This document shows, one piece after another, positions 9,729 to 21,300 of a stretch of DNA of 41,008 bases; the stretch's first letter is position 1; every line of letters starts with the position of its first letter. The notes under the pieces were generated by a model. The model had not been told where the DNA came from. It worked only from the letters and a program-made list of their open reading frames with translations, and searched no databases. The position numbers were made by a program, and so were the translations under genes. This DNA comes from Candidatus Aphodosoma intestinipullorum (GTDB lineage Bacteria > Bacteroidota > Bacteroidia > Bacteroidales > Paludibacteraceae): contig JADIMV010000059.1 of assembly GCA_017694515.1 (NCBI GenBank), positions 1-41,008 on the forward strand, in the 5' to 3' direction.

Positions 9729-9763
9729 GTATTGCTAATGTTAATTCTTAAATTCAATATGTT

Positions 9764-12700
9764 ATGAAACCAAATCAATTAATCGGACGAGTATCAGCGA
9801 TGGCGATGATGCTATTGCTGACGGTGATACTGGCTGCGCAGAGCAAGCGGTATGGAATCGTGCTGAACGAGAGTTTTGAAAACGGTATGCCTGAGACATG
9901 GGCACAGGAGTATGTCAGGGGCAACCATGCATGGGTCGTCGAGGAGGACGGGACTTTCCCCGACGGTGCAGCTGACGGCGCGAAGCGCGTTGTGTTGCGC
10001 AACGGGACATCGCAGACTGTGGGGTACATTACCCGGTTAGTGACTCCGGTTATTAATATCGATACCATTTTCGACCCTATACTGACGTTCGCATACGCGG
10101 CGGAGCGTTGGACCGGCGATTTCGATACGTTGAAGGTGTTTTACAGGACATCGGCAGATATGGAGTGGGTGGAGTATACGAATTATCCGTTCGACAGCCA
10201 CACTTTCGGCTGGCAGAGAGATACTATACGGCTGACGGCGGCATCGGCGACCTACCAGATAGCGTTTCAGGGTAGCGACAACATGGGGCGCGGTATAGTG
10301 CTGGACGACATACAGGTACGCTCTACGCCGAACTGTCAGAAGCCGTTCGATATCGGGGTGACAAACCTGTCGAACGATTCGGCCATACTGATATGGAATG
10401 CGTATTTCGATGCAATTGATTTTCACGTTAAGGTAAGCAGCACACCGCTGACGGCCGAGCAGCTGGCAACGGAAGGTGTGAAGGCAGACATTGCGGACAG
10501 CGTGATGCCCGCGATGACGAGGTCACTGGCATTGCGCGGGCTGACTCCAGCCAAGACATATTATGCGTATGTCAGAAGCTACTGCGGCAACGAGTATTCA
10601 GAATGGAGCGAGGAGTACGAGTTGTCCACTACGAATACGATCAGCGTGCCATACTTAATGGACTTCAATATGGAATATTTGCCCGGCTATATCAGTAGGC
10701 CGGACACGTGGTATTTTTCTACAACATCGGATAAGTTTACCCCGTTTGTGAATACTAATACTAATGACCTTTCGCTTTCGACATATTCACATAACGGGAG
10801 CCGTGTGCTTGTTTTCGGCAACGGAAGCCTATTGACTCCGATACCCGCCGGAAAATTGGCGTATGCCGTAGCTCCGAGTGTGGACAATGCGGAGATCAAG
10901 GATTTGCAGGTCTCTTTCTGGGCTGGGCATAACAATGAAGACGCGACCATATCTAAAATCATAGTGGGAGTTATGGGAGAGCAAAGCGATATAAGCACGT
11001 TTGAGGCTATAGATACTGTGGAAGTGGAGCGTCGTGCAGTGTATCAGGAGTATACTGTCAAACTCGACAGTTATGAGGGGAATGGGAAGTATATAGCATT
11101 AGTGTCAAATTTTGCCGAGGAGAATTTCATCATAATAGACGATGTGCGGATATGTGAAGTGCCCGATTGCGAGAAGGCGCGTGATATAAAGATAGGTTTC
11201 CGGACGGCATCGGAGATGACCGTTTCTTGGTATGGCAGTAATGAGGCCGAGCTGATATGGACGAGTGAGGAGATAACTGATTTCGAGAATATAGATCCGA
11301 CCTTGAAGATAAAAGAGGCTAAACTGACCTCCAATCCGCAGACATTAGACGGCATAGAGCCTTGGACGGACGGCTATCTGTATATCAGGAATGTGTGTGA
11401 AGGAGAATCCGGTGAGTGGAGCAATCCGGTTTATGTACGTAGTCCGGAGAAGTTTGACGCTCTGCCTGATACGCTGAACTTCGAACTTGTCAGCGGCAAT
11501 TATTATGTACCGCTCCAGGCAGGCGGGGAAAGCGTAATAAACGGCATACTTGTTCATACCAATACGGTGGATTACCCGCATTCGATGAAGCCCACAACGG
11601 ACAAGCTGTATGCAGATGCGGGGTATTCTTTGAGGATGCACGTTTTTGACCCTGGAAATTGGGCCTACGCAGTCTTTCCTGAACTTCAGAATGTGGAGAA
11701 GTGTAGGATAAGTTTCTATGCAATCACGCAGGAATATTACAAGGGAAGTTATTTCGTGGTCGGGCTGATGAAGGATGCCAATGACGTGAGTACGTTTACG
11801 CCAGTAGATACGATAAATGTGACGGATGTATGGGAGAGATATATGGTGTCATTCGATGATTATGCAAATGCGGGAAACTTCATAGCTTTCTATGTGGTTC
11901 ATGACAGGATGTTTGGTGACGGCAGCAGTACGATTAATAATGTCAATATGAGCTGGTTGGATGATATGGTAGTTGAAGCCAATCCAGATTGCAGGGAGCC
12001 GGATGTGTTTGATGTGCAGGCCGGGGATACGACTGCACTCATAAAATGGGATGCCGTAGGAATGGATAGATGGGAAGTGAGAGTATGGGATAAAGAGATG
12101 GAATACGAACTGCTTTACGACCCGGATTATGATGATTATGTGGCAGTCGATACGGTGGATGAGGCTCAAGTGACAATTACGGGTTTACAGGCAGAAGGAA
12201 AACAATATTATTATTCTGTCAAGCCATTGTGTGGCAGTACGGCAGGAGCATGGAGCTATCCTCAAAAATTTACCACGCAGTGTTGGGGAACATACAAGCT
12301 GCCGTATGTGATGAATTTCGATGACGGATATAAACTTTTTTCACAGCCGGAATTTGTAGTCCCATGTCTGTATACAGTATTAGCGGAGGCGGATAATTCG
12401 TATTATCCATACATAAGTTCGACACATTATAATGGTTCGGCATCATTGCAGATGAATTTTGATGATGATCCAGATGCTCCGTTCTATTCATACGTGGCAT
12501 TGCCATTGATGGAGGAGAGTGATGTCAGACGGTTGTCATTGTCATTCTATATGGAATCGTATTATGTAACGGGAGCACAGCCGGGACTGACAGTAGGAGT
12601 AATGAGCGACCCATACGATATCAATACTTTTGTTCCTGTTGCGACAGTGGATAATGAGAAGAAGGGCGAGTGGCAGGAATTCATAGTGAATTTTAATGAT

Positions 12701-15700
12701 TTGTCAGGAGCGTATGAGGATGTACATATAGCGTTGAAAACGAACGGTACGGGTTCGTTCTATTACTACATCGATTCGGTGGTGGTAGACTATAAAGATG
12801 ACTGTTTCAAGGTACAACGGCCTAATGTCATATCGTGTACTGACACATCGGCTTTGCTGTCATGGACAGGTGATACCGAGACCATGTGGGACATTGTCGT
12901 AAGTACGGAGGCACTTACTCCTGAAATGGCAAGCTCATTTATGGAGGACGGCATACAACCAGAAGGGGCTGTTATGTATAAGTACAATGCCGGAGAGAAT
13001 CCATATAATGTCACTGGCCTTAAGGATAATACTCAGTATTATTTCTGTATAAGGGCTAATTGCGGCAGTAGTGTAGGAAAGTGGTCGACAGTAAGCCAGT
13101 TCCGTACAGCCTGTGTCCCGATGGTTTTGGGAGACGGGTCGATACAAGGATTTGAGACTGACGGTACGGCATGTTGGATTGTCGGCAATGCGGAAGGAAG
13201 CGAATCGCCAGTCCCGACAGTATCGACGCTATGGCATAATGGAGGGTCGAGAAGCCTCAGGTTCTATAATACGGCCACGCATCCGACAATTTATGCAGTA
13301 GCTCCGCTGCTCGATGTAGATTCGATTAAAAAGGTGGAGATGACGTTCTGGGGTTCATCGTCTGAAGATTACGGTGAGAGATTTGACTGTTCGGGACAGA
13401 TAAGGGTAGGTGTCATCACATCGCCGAATGACCTTGCGACGTTCGAGGAGATTGCCCTGCTGGACGGATATATGAGCGGACAGCCATATAGGGTAAGTTT
13501 TGATGAGTATGTGAGCGATTACAATGGCGATGTAGGCAAGTATATAGCTTTCTTCGCATCCGATTTCGCGTTGACGAACTATTTCTATATCGATGATGTG
13601 GCGTTCAATCTTATTCCGGAGTGTCCCGCTCCTGTTGATTTGAAGGCTGAAGATATAACAAGCAATTCGGCTTCAATCACATGGAGGCGTGGGGAGGCTC
13701 CGTTTGAGGTAAGGATTGCGCAACGTCAGTTGAGCATCGAGGAACTGAATGCCGATGCTACGGAAGGTGTAAAGGCCGATGTCGCCAATGAGGCTCATTA
13801 TACCGCAGATGGATTGGCGCATAATGCCACGTATTTCGTATATGTAAAATCATCATGTGATGAAGGTGCATGGTCATCGCCCTTGCGTTTCAAGACTTCG
13901 TGTCCTGCTGTTTATCCGTTGCCGTACAGTGAGGATTTCGACTCATACGTACACACGGGCACGGGTTTCAACCCTGACTGCTGGATATCGCATTATGCTG
14001 GGGGTGTTACTGATGTCGAGCCTGATTATCCGAACATTGTAGTTGCTGGGACGGGCAAGGCGCTGTATGTCTATGTCCTTAATGCTACAAGGCAGTCATA
14101 CGCTGTGATGCCGGAATTCGAAGAGAGCATAGACAAACTTACGTTGGCATTCGACGCGAAAGAGAATTTAGCTACAGCCAAGCAAAGGTCTGTGGTTGTC
14201 GGGATTAGCCGCGATGTGTCTTGCGGTGACAGCATAGCCGCGACTTTTGAGCCGTTGGATACGTTTATACTTAACCAAAAAACTTTTGTCAGACATCTGA
14301 TGAACCTTGGCGAGTACGGTTGTAAGGAAGGGCGGATAGTGTTCACATCGTGTTATGACCTCAATCTGACAACAAGCGATACGAAGCAGGCAGGAGGATA
14401 CCATCTTGACAATGTGGATGTGTATGTAACACCGGCATGTGCATATCCTGAGAGTTTCAAGGTCACAGACTATACTGAGAACAGCATAGAGGTAAGTTTC
14501 ATAGAGTTCGGGTCTGCAACTAAATGGCAGATAAAGTATGCGGAGGCAGGGCTGGATGAGGAGAGTTCGAAAGTTATAGATATTGATACAACAGTGGCTG
14601 TAATCTCCGGTCTTACGGACGTTACGTCATATAATCTCTGGGTACGTTCGATATGTGACGAGGATACGAGCGACTGGAACGGGCCGATTACGCAGACTAC
14701 CGCAGTAATCCCGCTTTCTGCCCCATGCACTTATGGATTTGAAGATGCGGAAGAAAACGCGCTGTGGCAATATTCGCAGGTGTCGGGGACTAACGAGTGG
14801 TATATAGGCGAGGCATATCCGAAAGACGGTACTCATTCTCTGTATATTTCCAATGACGGCGGCAAGACGGCAGAATATGAGGTGGATGATATAGCTTCGT
14901 ATTCGTGGGCTTACAGGACTGTACGCCTTGATCCTGGAATTTATACCGTGACATTCGACTGGCTTTGCTATGGAGACAGGACGTTAGATATCATGCGGGC
15001 GGGACTTGTGCCAATAATGACTGAGTTTGCAGGCGGGGCTGACGATGTGTATCAGGCGGACGGACAGACATTTTCGCTGGCTACGTCTGCAAGTTCTACT
15101 CCTGACGTATGGCTGCCTTTGGAAGGTACGGACTCGGACGGCGATCAGCTGTATAAGATGAACGGAGTCAATACGTGGACACAAAGCGTATCCAGACACG
15201 TCATAACAAACGAGATGGCGGGTGTCTACAAGCTCGTGTTCTATTGGAAAAACAATACATCGGGAGGAGATTTCCCGAATCCTTCTGCTGTTGTGGATAA
15301 TATATCCATACAGTTTGACCCATGCGCAAGTCCGACTGTCGTAGAGGTGTCCGAGATAACGAACAATTCTGCTGTTATAGAGTGGAACAGGATAGGTGAG
15401 GCGACAGAACAATATGTCGTATTCTTGACATCTGACGAGTCGCTGACATCGCCCGATGCGGCTTCTGCCGGTGATACGGTGTTCTGCGATACGTTGGAGA
15501 GCAATGTATGTGAAGTGGAACATTTGGATGACAATACGGTCTATTATGTGTTTGTTAAGTCCTTATGTGGAGAGTCCACATACGGCGAATGGAGTGGCCC
15601 GATTATGTTCCGGACGGATTGCGATGCGAAGACAATACCTGCTTTCTGGAGTTTCGAGCCGACAGAAGGATTGAGGGACGGATATAGTGACAAGTATCAG

Positions 15701-18355
15701 ATACCGGATTGTTTCGTACAGGGGCATGATACCAAGACACCGATAGGTAACGGGACTCATTTCCCATACGCATACGAGTCGACGAACAATACCAAGCGTG
15801 CAAGGACCGGCGATTATAGCCTGTATTTCTATTATGCTTCAAAGACCAATCAAGGGGGCTATATAGTGTTCCCGGAACTGGATGCTGATATAGACACTTT
15901 GCAGATAAGTTTCTGGATGCGTGCTGGATATGAAGGGTCTACAGGTAAACTTACGACATATAATACAAGCAAGTATGCGCGTTCGGTAGAAGTTGGGGTC
16001 ATGGATGATCCGACAGATCCTACGACGTTCCGGAATGTACGTACTGTAGTCTATCCATACGATTCAGAGATGCTTCCGAGCAGTTCCACTGTCGATAGCG
16101 ACCCGAATAATGAGAAATGGTGGGTTAAGCAGACGGTTTCATTCAATGGAATAGAAGGTAAGTATATAGTCATCAAGAATGGAATAACTGAACAGTCATC
16201 CAATACGATTTATATAGACGATGTTACTATTGAGCCTGTTGTTGTCTGTGAGACACCATACGATGTGACCGTGTCCGGAATCGATACGGATGGAGCGAAT
16301 GTATCGTTCAAACATAATGACGGCGAGAAGTGGGCAGTATATATAGCCGAGGGCGATGATATGTCCGACAGTTTGCGGATCGATACCATATACAGCAATG
16401 AAAACGCATGGATAGGAGGCTTGAAGCCGCATACGGAATATTCGATAACTGTGCGCCAACTGTGCGATGAGGAGAACAGTTCGGAAAGTTCTGATGTGGT
16501 CACATTCGTGACTTCAGCGGAAATACGTTTTAATGAGGGATTCTCTGATGTAAGAAATATACCGTTATACTGGCTGGGTTCATCGCAAGAGACAGAGGAC
16601 ATATTTGCAGGAGAAACGATGAATGGGGAGACGGTGTCATTTAGATCTTTGTGGAGTAGAAACGATGACGGTCTCGGACTGTCATCCCCGCATCAGACGA
16701 TATCTCTCGACTATTTCGGTATATGTGGTGCATGGCTTGTGACTCCGGCGATGTCGCTGGAAGGCGAAGAGAAGGTTCAGCTGACGTTTGACCTCGCGCT
16801 GACGGCAGTCGGCAGCGCGGCGTCGATACCGGAGAACTACCGAGGAGCGACAAACAAGTACTTTATGATTGTCGTATCTGCCGATGGCGGCGCGACATGG
16901 AAGCAGGAGGATATAGTGGCTCTGTGGGCCAACGAGGGATTCACTACATACCAGGCCGATTATGTTCTTGATGACATTCCGACTGCGGGCATGAAGTACA
17001 GGATAGACCTGTCGGAGTATGCGGGCAAGATTATAAGGGTAGGATTCTACGCCGAGAGCCTCAATGACGATGCGGAGTACGACATACACCTCGACAACGT
17101 GCAGGTGAACAGCTACGTGGTTGAGACCCCGAAGGAGAGCATCTGCCAGACGTGCGACTACGAGAGCGAGCTTATCACAGTCAGGAGTGAGGAACTCGAA
17201 GTTGGGGACAACGTCTATGAGATACTCGACGTGGCGGACGATGACGGTCCGGACGTGAACAGCACGCTGACGCTGACCGTGCTGCCGATGTCCGAGACGC
17301 TTATCGAGGACTCGATATGCGCGGGCGACACCTACACGAAGCACGGGTTCAACACAAGCCTCGGCGGCATCAACAAAATCAAGGTGCCATCGGCAAACCA
17401 GTGCGACTCCGTAGTAGTGCTGAATCTGAAACTGATACCGGCGGTGTACACGACAGTGGACACTACCATCTGCCAGGGGCAGGAAGTGGAGTGGAACGGC
17501 AAGAAGTATGACCGTACTATAGTTGTGACGGACACGCTGGAGCGCACGGACTGCGGTTGCGACTCGATAGTGACGTTCGTACTCGAGGTCACACCGGCTG
17601 TGGAGTACCCGCTCAACGTGACGGTATGCCACGGCGAGACCTACCCGTTCGCGGGTGAGATGCTGGACAGCACAGGTACGTACAGGGGCGTGTTCGAGAC
17701 TGCCACGGGGTGCGATTCGATAGTCAACTTGGAACTCACAGTGTTGCCGGATTATCGTCAGACGATACGTGATGTGCTGTGCGAGGGTGAGAAGTACAAC
17801 AAGCACGGGTTCACGGGCGTAGTCGGGGCAGGACCTCACACGCTGCCTCTGAAGTCAGTTGACGGCTGTGACTCGACAGTAACGCTTTACCTGACGATAC
17901 TGAACGGCGACACGACGTATGTCGAGGAGACAGTGACCACGGACGAGCTTCCGTACGAGTACATGGACCTGTATTACGATGAGACGACAGAGCCTGGCAC
18001 GTACACTGACACCCTGACCATCGACGGCGGTGAGGGCGGCTGCGAGAGCGTCATCATCCACACGCTGACAGTGGAGGAGACCACATGGTGGCAAGGCACG
18101 AGCCGGAAGGAGCTTATGCTCACGCCGAACCCTGTAAGGATACACGAGAGCGTGAGGGTACACCTTGAGCTGACGGCGGCGGAGCGCGAGGGTCTGACCG
18201 TTCAGGTCTACAGCAACTCGGGTGCGCTGATACGCCAGTATGAGCCTGAGGACGAGCCAATCACGGTTGACGGCCTCGACGCGGCTGGCGTATATGTCGT
18301 CCGTATAGTGGACGGCCTCGGCAATGTCTACACGGGCAAGATTATCGTGAGGTAA
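9764..18355 (+). CDS. Giant multidomain surface protein (9 anchor-like and 8 Fn3 modules) with T9SS sorting domain
   Basis: 2863 aa. Residues 1-26 are a signal peptide. Eight MAM/choice-of-anchor-like domains alternate with fibronectin III domains; boundaries are marked by a recurring 'hydrophobic-DD/DN-V...C-x-x-P' strand, with the cysteine near residues 190, 468, 743, 1013, 1286, 1558, 1853 and 2162. Each Fn3 usually has a second cysteine in a 'VR-x-x-C....W' strand about 70-85 residues later, suggesting one disulfide per module. A ninth anchor-like domain (about 2260-2455) lacks an Fn3 partner. Four repeats of the CxGE...GCDSIVxLxL type follow (about 2510-2716), then a type A sorting domain (about 2779-2863) with LTPNPVRIHESV and GVYVVRIVDGLGNVYTGKIIVR split over two strands. 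Expected route: Sec, then T9SS to the outer surface. The likely role is a long adhesin or binding fibre; no enzyme motif seen. The next gene is its paralogue. Confidence 0.88.
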   Translation: MKPNQLIGRVSAMAMMLLLTVILAAQSKRYGIVLNESFENGMPETWAQEYVRGNHAWVVEEDGTFPDGAADGAKRVVLRNGTSQTVGYITRLVTPVINIDTIFDPILTFAYAAERWTGDFDTLKVFYRTSADMEWVEYTNYPFDSHTFGWQRDTIRLTAASATYQIAFQGSDNMGRGIVLDDIQVRSTPNCQKPFDIGVTNLSNDSAILIWNAYFDAIDFHVKVSSTPLTAEQLATEGVKADIADSVMPAMTRSLALRGLTPAKTYYAYVRSYCGNEYSEWSEEYELSTTNTISVPYLMDFNMEYLPGYISRPDTWYFSTTSDKFTPFVNTNTNDLSLSTYSHNGSRVLVFGNGSLLTPIPAGKLAYAVAPSVDNAEIKDLQVSFWAGHNNEDATISKIIVGVMGEQSDISTFEAIDTVEVERRAVYQEYTVKLDSYEGNGKYIALVSNFAEENFIIIDDVRICEVPDCEKARDIKIGFRTASEMTVSWYGSNEAELIWTSEEITDFENIDPTLKIKEAKLTSNPQTLDGIEPWTDGYLYIRNVCEGESGEWSNPVYVRSPEKFDALPDTLNFELVSGNYYVPLQAGGESVINGILVHTNTVDYPHSMKPTTDKLYADAGYSLRMHVFDPGNWAYAVFPELQNVEKCRISFYAITQEYYKGSYFVVGLMKDANDVSTFTPVDTINVTDVWERYMVSFDDYANAGNFIAFYVVHDRMFGDGSSTINNVNMSWLDDMVVEANPDCREPDVFDVQAGDTTALIKWDAVGMDRWEVRVWDKEMEYELLYDPDYDDYVAVDTVDEAQVTITGLQAEGKQYYYSVKPLCGSTAGAWSYPQKFTTQCWGTYKLPYVMNFDDGYKLFSQPEFVVPCLYTVLAEADNSYYPYISSTHYNGSASLQMNFDDDPDAPFYSYVALPLMEESDVRRLSLSFYMESYYVTGAQPGLTVGVMSDPYDINTFVPVATVDNEKKGEWQEFIVNFNDLSGAYEDVHIALKTNGTGSFYYYIDSVVVDYKDDCFKVQRPNVISCTDTSALLSWTGDTETMWDIVVSTEALTPEMASSFMEDGIQPEGAVMYKYNAGENPYNVTGLKDNTQYYFCIRANCGSSVGKWSTVSQFRTACVPMVLGDGSIQGFETDGTACWIVGNAEGSESPVPTVSTLWHNGGSRSLRFYNTATHPTIYAVAPLLDVDSIKKVEMTFWGSSSEDYGERFDCSGQIRVGVITSPNDLATFEEIALLDGYMSGQPYRVSFDEYVSDYNGDVGKYIAFFASDFALTNYFYIDDVAFNLIPECPAPVDLKAEDITSNSASITWRRGEAPFEVRIAQRQLSIEELNADATEGVKADVANEAHYTADGLAHNATYFVYVKSSCDEGAWSSPLRFKTSCPAVYPLPYSEDFDSYVHTGTGFNPDCWISHYAGGVTDVEPDYPNIVVAGTGKALYVYVLNATRQSYAVMPEFEESIDKLTLAFDAKENLATAKQRSVVVGISRDVSCGDSIAATFEPLDTFILNQKTFVRHLMNLGEYGCKEGRIVFTSCYDLNLTTSDTKQAGGYHLDNVDVYVTPACAYPESFKVTDYTENSIEVSFIEFGSATKWQIKYAEAGLDEESSKVIDIDTTVAVISGLTDVTSYNLWVRSICDEDTSDWNGPITQTTAVIPLSAPCTYGFEDAEENALWQYSQVSGTNEWYIGEAYPKDGTHSLYISNDGGKTAEYEVDDIASYSWAYRTVRLDPGIYTVTFDWLCYGDRTLDIMRAGLVPIMTEFAGGADDVYQADGQTFSLATSASSTPDVWLPLEGTDSDGDQLYKMNGVNTWTQSVSRHVITNEMAGVYKLVFYWKNNTSGGDFPNPSAVVDNISIQFDPCASPTVVEVSEITNNSAVIEWNRIGEATEQYVVFLTSDESLTSPDAASAGDTVFCDTLESNVCEVEHLDDNTVYYVFVKSLCGESTYGEWSGPIMFRTDCDAKTIPAFWSFEPTEGLRDGYSDKYQIPDCFVQGHDTKTPIGNGTHFPYAYESTNNTKRARTGDYSLYFYYASKTNQGGYIVFPELDADIDTLQISFWMRAGYEGSTGKLTTYNTSKYARSVEVGVMDDPTDPTTFRNVRTVVYPYDSEMLPSSSTVDSDPNNEKWWVKQTVSFNGIEGKYIVIKNGITEQSSNTIYIDDVTIEPVVVCETPYDVTVSGIDTDGANVSFKHNDGEKWAVYIAEGDDMSDSLRIDTIYSNENAWIGGLKPHTEYSITVRQLCDEENSSESSDVVTFVTSAEIRFNEGFSDVRNIPLYWLGSSQETEDIFAGETMNGETVSFRSLWSRNDDGLGLSSPHQTISLDYFGICGAWLVTPAMSLEGEEKVQLTFDLALTAVGSAASIPENYRGATNKYFMIVVSADGGATWKQEDIVALWANEGFTTYQADYVLDDIPTAGMKYRIDLSEYAGKIIRVGFYAESLNDDAEYDIHLDNVQVNSYVVETPKESICQTCDYESELITVRSEELEVGDNVYEILDVADDDGPDVNSTLTLTVLPMSETLIEDSICAGDTYTKHGFNTSLGGINKIKVPSANQCDSVVVLNLKLIPAVYTTVDTTICQGQEVEWNGKKYDRTIVVTDTLERTDCGCDSIVTFVLEVTPAVEYPLNVTVCHGETYPFAGEMLDSTGTYRGVFETATGCDSIVNLELTVLPDYRQTIRDVLCEGEKYNKHGFTGVVGAGPHTLPLKSVDGCDSTVTLYLTILNGDTTYVEETVTTDELPYEYMDLYYDETTEPGTYTDTLTIDGGEGGCESVIIHTLTVEETTWWQGTSRKELMLTPNPVRIHESVRVHLELTAAEREGLTVQVYSNSGALIRQYEPEDEPITVDGLDAAGVYVVRIVDGLGNVYTGKIIVR
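16731..18355 (+). repeat. Near-identical 3' segment, copy 1 (of the giant genes)
   Basis: From CATGGCTTGT at 16731 to the stop codon this 1625-bp segment matches 25515-27142 with only scattered substitutions and one extra codon in copy 2 (NDDAEYD here, NDKVAEYD there). Just upstream, the two genes differ strongly at DNA and protein level. The segment encodes the ninth anchor-like domain, GCDS repeats and sorting domain. Confidence 0.85.
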
Positions 18356-18397
18356 GAGTATGTATTACGGATTTTCAATTCCTAAATTCAATATATT

Positions 18398-21300
18398 ATG
18401 AAACCAAATCAACTAATCGGACGGATGTTGGCGATGGTGGCGGCGATGCTGCTGACGCTGACGCTCGCGGGCCAGACGAAGAAGTACGGGCTGGCGCTTA
18501 GCGAGAGTTTTGAAAATGGTCTGCCTGATACATGGACGCAGGAGTTCGTACGGGGCAATCATGCATGGACCGTCGAGGAGGGCGATGCCTATCCCGATGG
18601 TGCGGCGGACGGTGCGAAGCGCATTGCGCTGCGCAACGGGACTTCGCAGACTATCGGTTATATCACGCGGCTTGTTACGCCGGTGATGAATCTCGATACG
18701 ATTTATGAGCCGATACTGACGTTCGCATACGCGACGGACAAGTGGGCGGGGGATTTCGACACTCTGAGGATATTCTACCGCACATCGGCAGAGATGGAGT
18801 GGGTGGAGTATGTGGACCATCCGCTTGACCGCTACCGCAGCGGATGGACGCGTGACACGCTGCGGCTCAACGCGCCGAACGGGACGTACCAACTGGCGTT
18901 CCAGGGAAGCGACAACATGGGGCGCGGCATAGTGCTGGACGACATACAGGTACGCTCTACACCGAACTGTCAGAAGCCGTCGGGCATGAGTACTTCGGCT
19001 TTAGCGAACGATTCGGCTGTGGTCTATTGGAACGCCATGTTCGACGCTGTGCAGTTCCATGTGAAGATAAGCACTACGGCACTGTCGGCAGAGGAGCTGA
19101 ATGCTGAGACGGCAAAGGCCGACGTGATGGACACCGTCGTGGCTGCCTCGGTGCGCAGCCTGACGCTGCGCGGACTCACACCAGGGACTAACTATTATGC
19201 GTATGTCCTATCGATTTGTAAAGAGGAGCAGAGCGAATGGAGCGACCAGTTTGTGTTCAAGACCACGAACTTGATGGAGATACCGTACTACGAGGGGTTC
19301 AACCTGGACTATGTGCCGGGTGCGGTTTATCATGTGACGAACGTGAACTGGGATTTCTATACGAATACGGGCTACGCCGTGCCGTTCATTAATACCGGTA
19401 CGGAGGATATTGACCTGTACAAGTTTTCACGTGACAACACACGCTCGCTGTTCTTTGCGGACGGAAACGGGACGGGCAGCTGTCTCGATGCCGGGGATTA
19501 CGGCTATGCCGTGCTGCCCGAGCTGCGTCCGGAGTATAATATAACGGACCTGCAGATATCATTCTGGGGAGGATATGACGACTGTGCGGCACGAGGCAGG
19601 CTGATCATAGGCGTTATGGAGAACCCGGAGGATATGGCGACTTTTACGGCTGTGGATACGGTGTACGGTGAGCGTCCGTCAAAGATAGATGAGTATATTG
19701 TCCCGTTCGACAAATATACTGGTAAGGGGAGGTTTATCACCATCATGTCGAACTTCGAGGAGGACAACCACTTCATCATAGACGATGTGAGGGTGGACAG
19801 CATACCTTCATGCGCTAAAGCGCGGAATATTACATACGGTCTGCCGTCAGCGACAGAACTCAAACTGTCGTGGAGCGGTACACAGGAGGGCGAAGTGCTG
19901 ATTTCGGCGACCGAGATTAAACCAGAGGAGATAACTGATGCCACGCAGGGCGCGCTGAGGCAGACAGTCTCAACTAACCCGGCTATCGTCACAGGGCTTA
20001 CACCGTGGCAGACAGGCTATGTGTATGTACGCAACAAGTGCGGCGACACCTATGGCGCATGGAGCAACCCGATATTCTTCAGGATGCCGGAGAAGATAAC
20101 TGCACTGCCGGACACTATGGATTTCGAAGATGAGTCTACATTGTATAATCCGAGTATTGATGACGGCGGAGGTATCAATGACCAGAATCAATTGTGCCGT
20201 GGCATACTCGATATAATAGATATAGAGGGCGGATATACAATGTATCCTATAACATACGATATCAGTTATGAATACAGGTTGAGAAGCGATTCATACCGCG
20301 CGTTTTGGTTTAATAATAGTGAAGCGGGACAGGTGATAACGGCAATATTCCCGTATATGGATATGGATTTGAAGGAGATGCGGATAGCATTCTATACCCG
20401 TTATTATGTCAATTATGAAAGCAGGGCGGGATTTGTAGTCGGAGTGATGTCAGACGCTACGGATCTCACTACGTTCGTGCCTGTGGATACCGTAGAAGGT
20501 GTAGGCCCGGTATGGGAGAAACATATTGTATCTTTCGACAGCTATGAAGGCGAGGGCCGTTTCGTGGCATTTATGTCCGTCAATGACGGAGGGGTCTATT
20601 GCGATAATAGTTCGTGGACTGAATATAATGGCTTGTACATAGATGACCTTGTCTTCGAGGAGATACCGGACTGTCGCGAGCCAGACGATATTGAGGAGGA
20701 GCAGCAGGATTCTTTGCTCATACTCTCATGGGACGGCTACGGACAGAAGGAGTGGCAGGTGAGGCTGATGACGGAAAGCGTGCCGGTGGATTCGCTTTAT
20801 TCGGAGACATATACGGGCTATGCGAAGGACACCGTGGTGAAAGATAATCCGACAGTGACGCTGAGGGTAGAGCCTAACGGAGTGGACTACTGGTATTCCG
20901 TCCGTGCGGTGTGCGACGGGGCGGAGAGCGCATGGACAGATCCGCAGCAGTTCACATCGAAGTGTGTGGATGTAAATCCGATACCGTATTATATGGACTT
21001 CGACGGCTATGAGATGGGTAGTACGGTAAACGGGTTTGCCATACCATGTTGGTATACCGAACAGCATGCTTCATACTCTGGAGGTGGAGGACAAGGGTCA
21101 ACTTCATACTATCCTAATATAATAGAGAACGGCTACAAGTCAGGCAATGGACGGTTGCAACTCTACGAGAGCAGTTCCGTTGAAGCGAATTATGTCGCCC
21201 TGCCAGTTATGGAGGAAGAGGATATGTCCAAACTGACGCTCAGCATGAAAATGGAAAGCGGGTATAAAAATTCACGTCTTCTCGTTGGCTTTATGGACGA

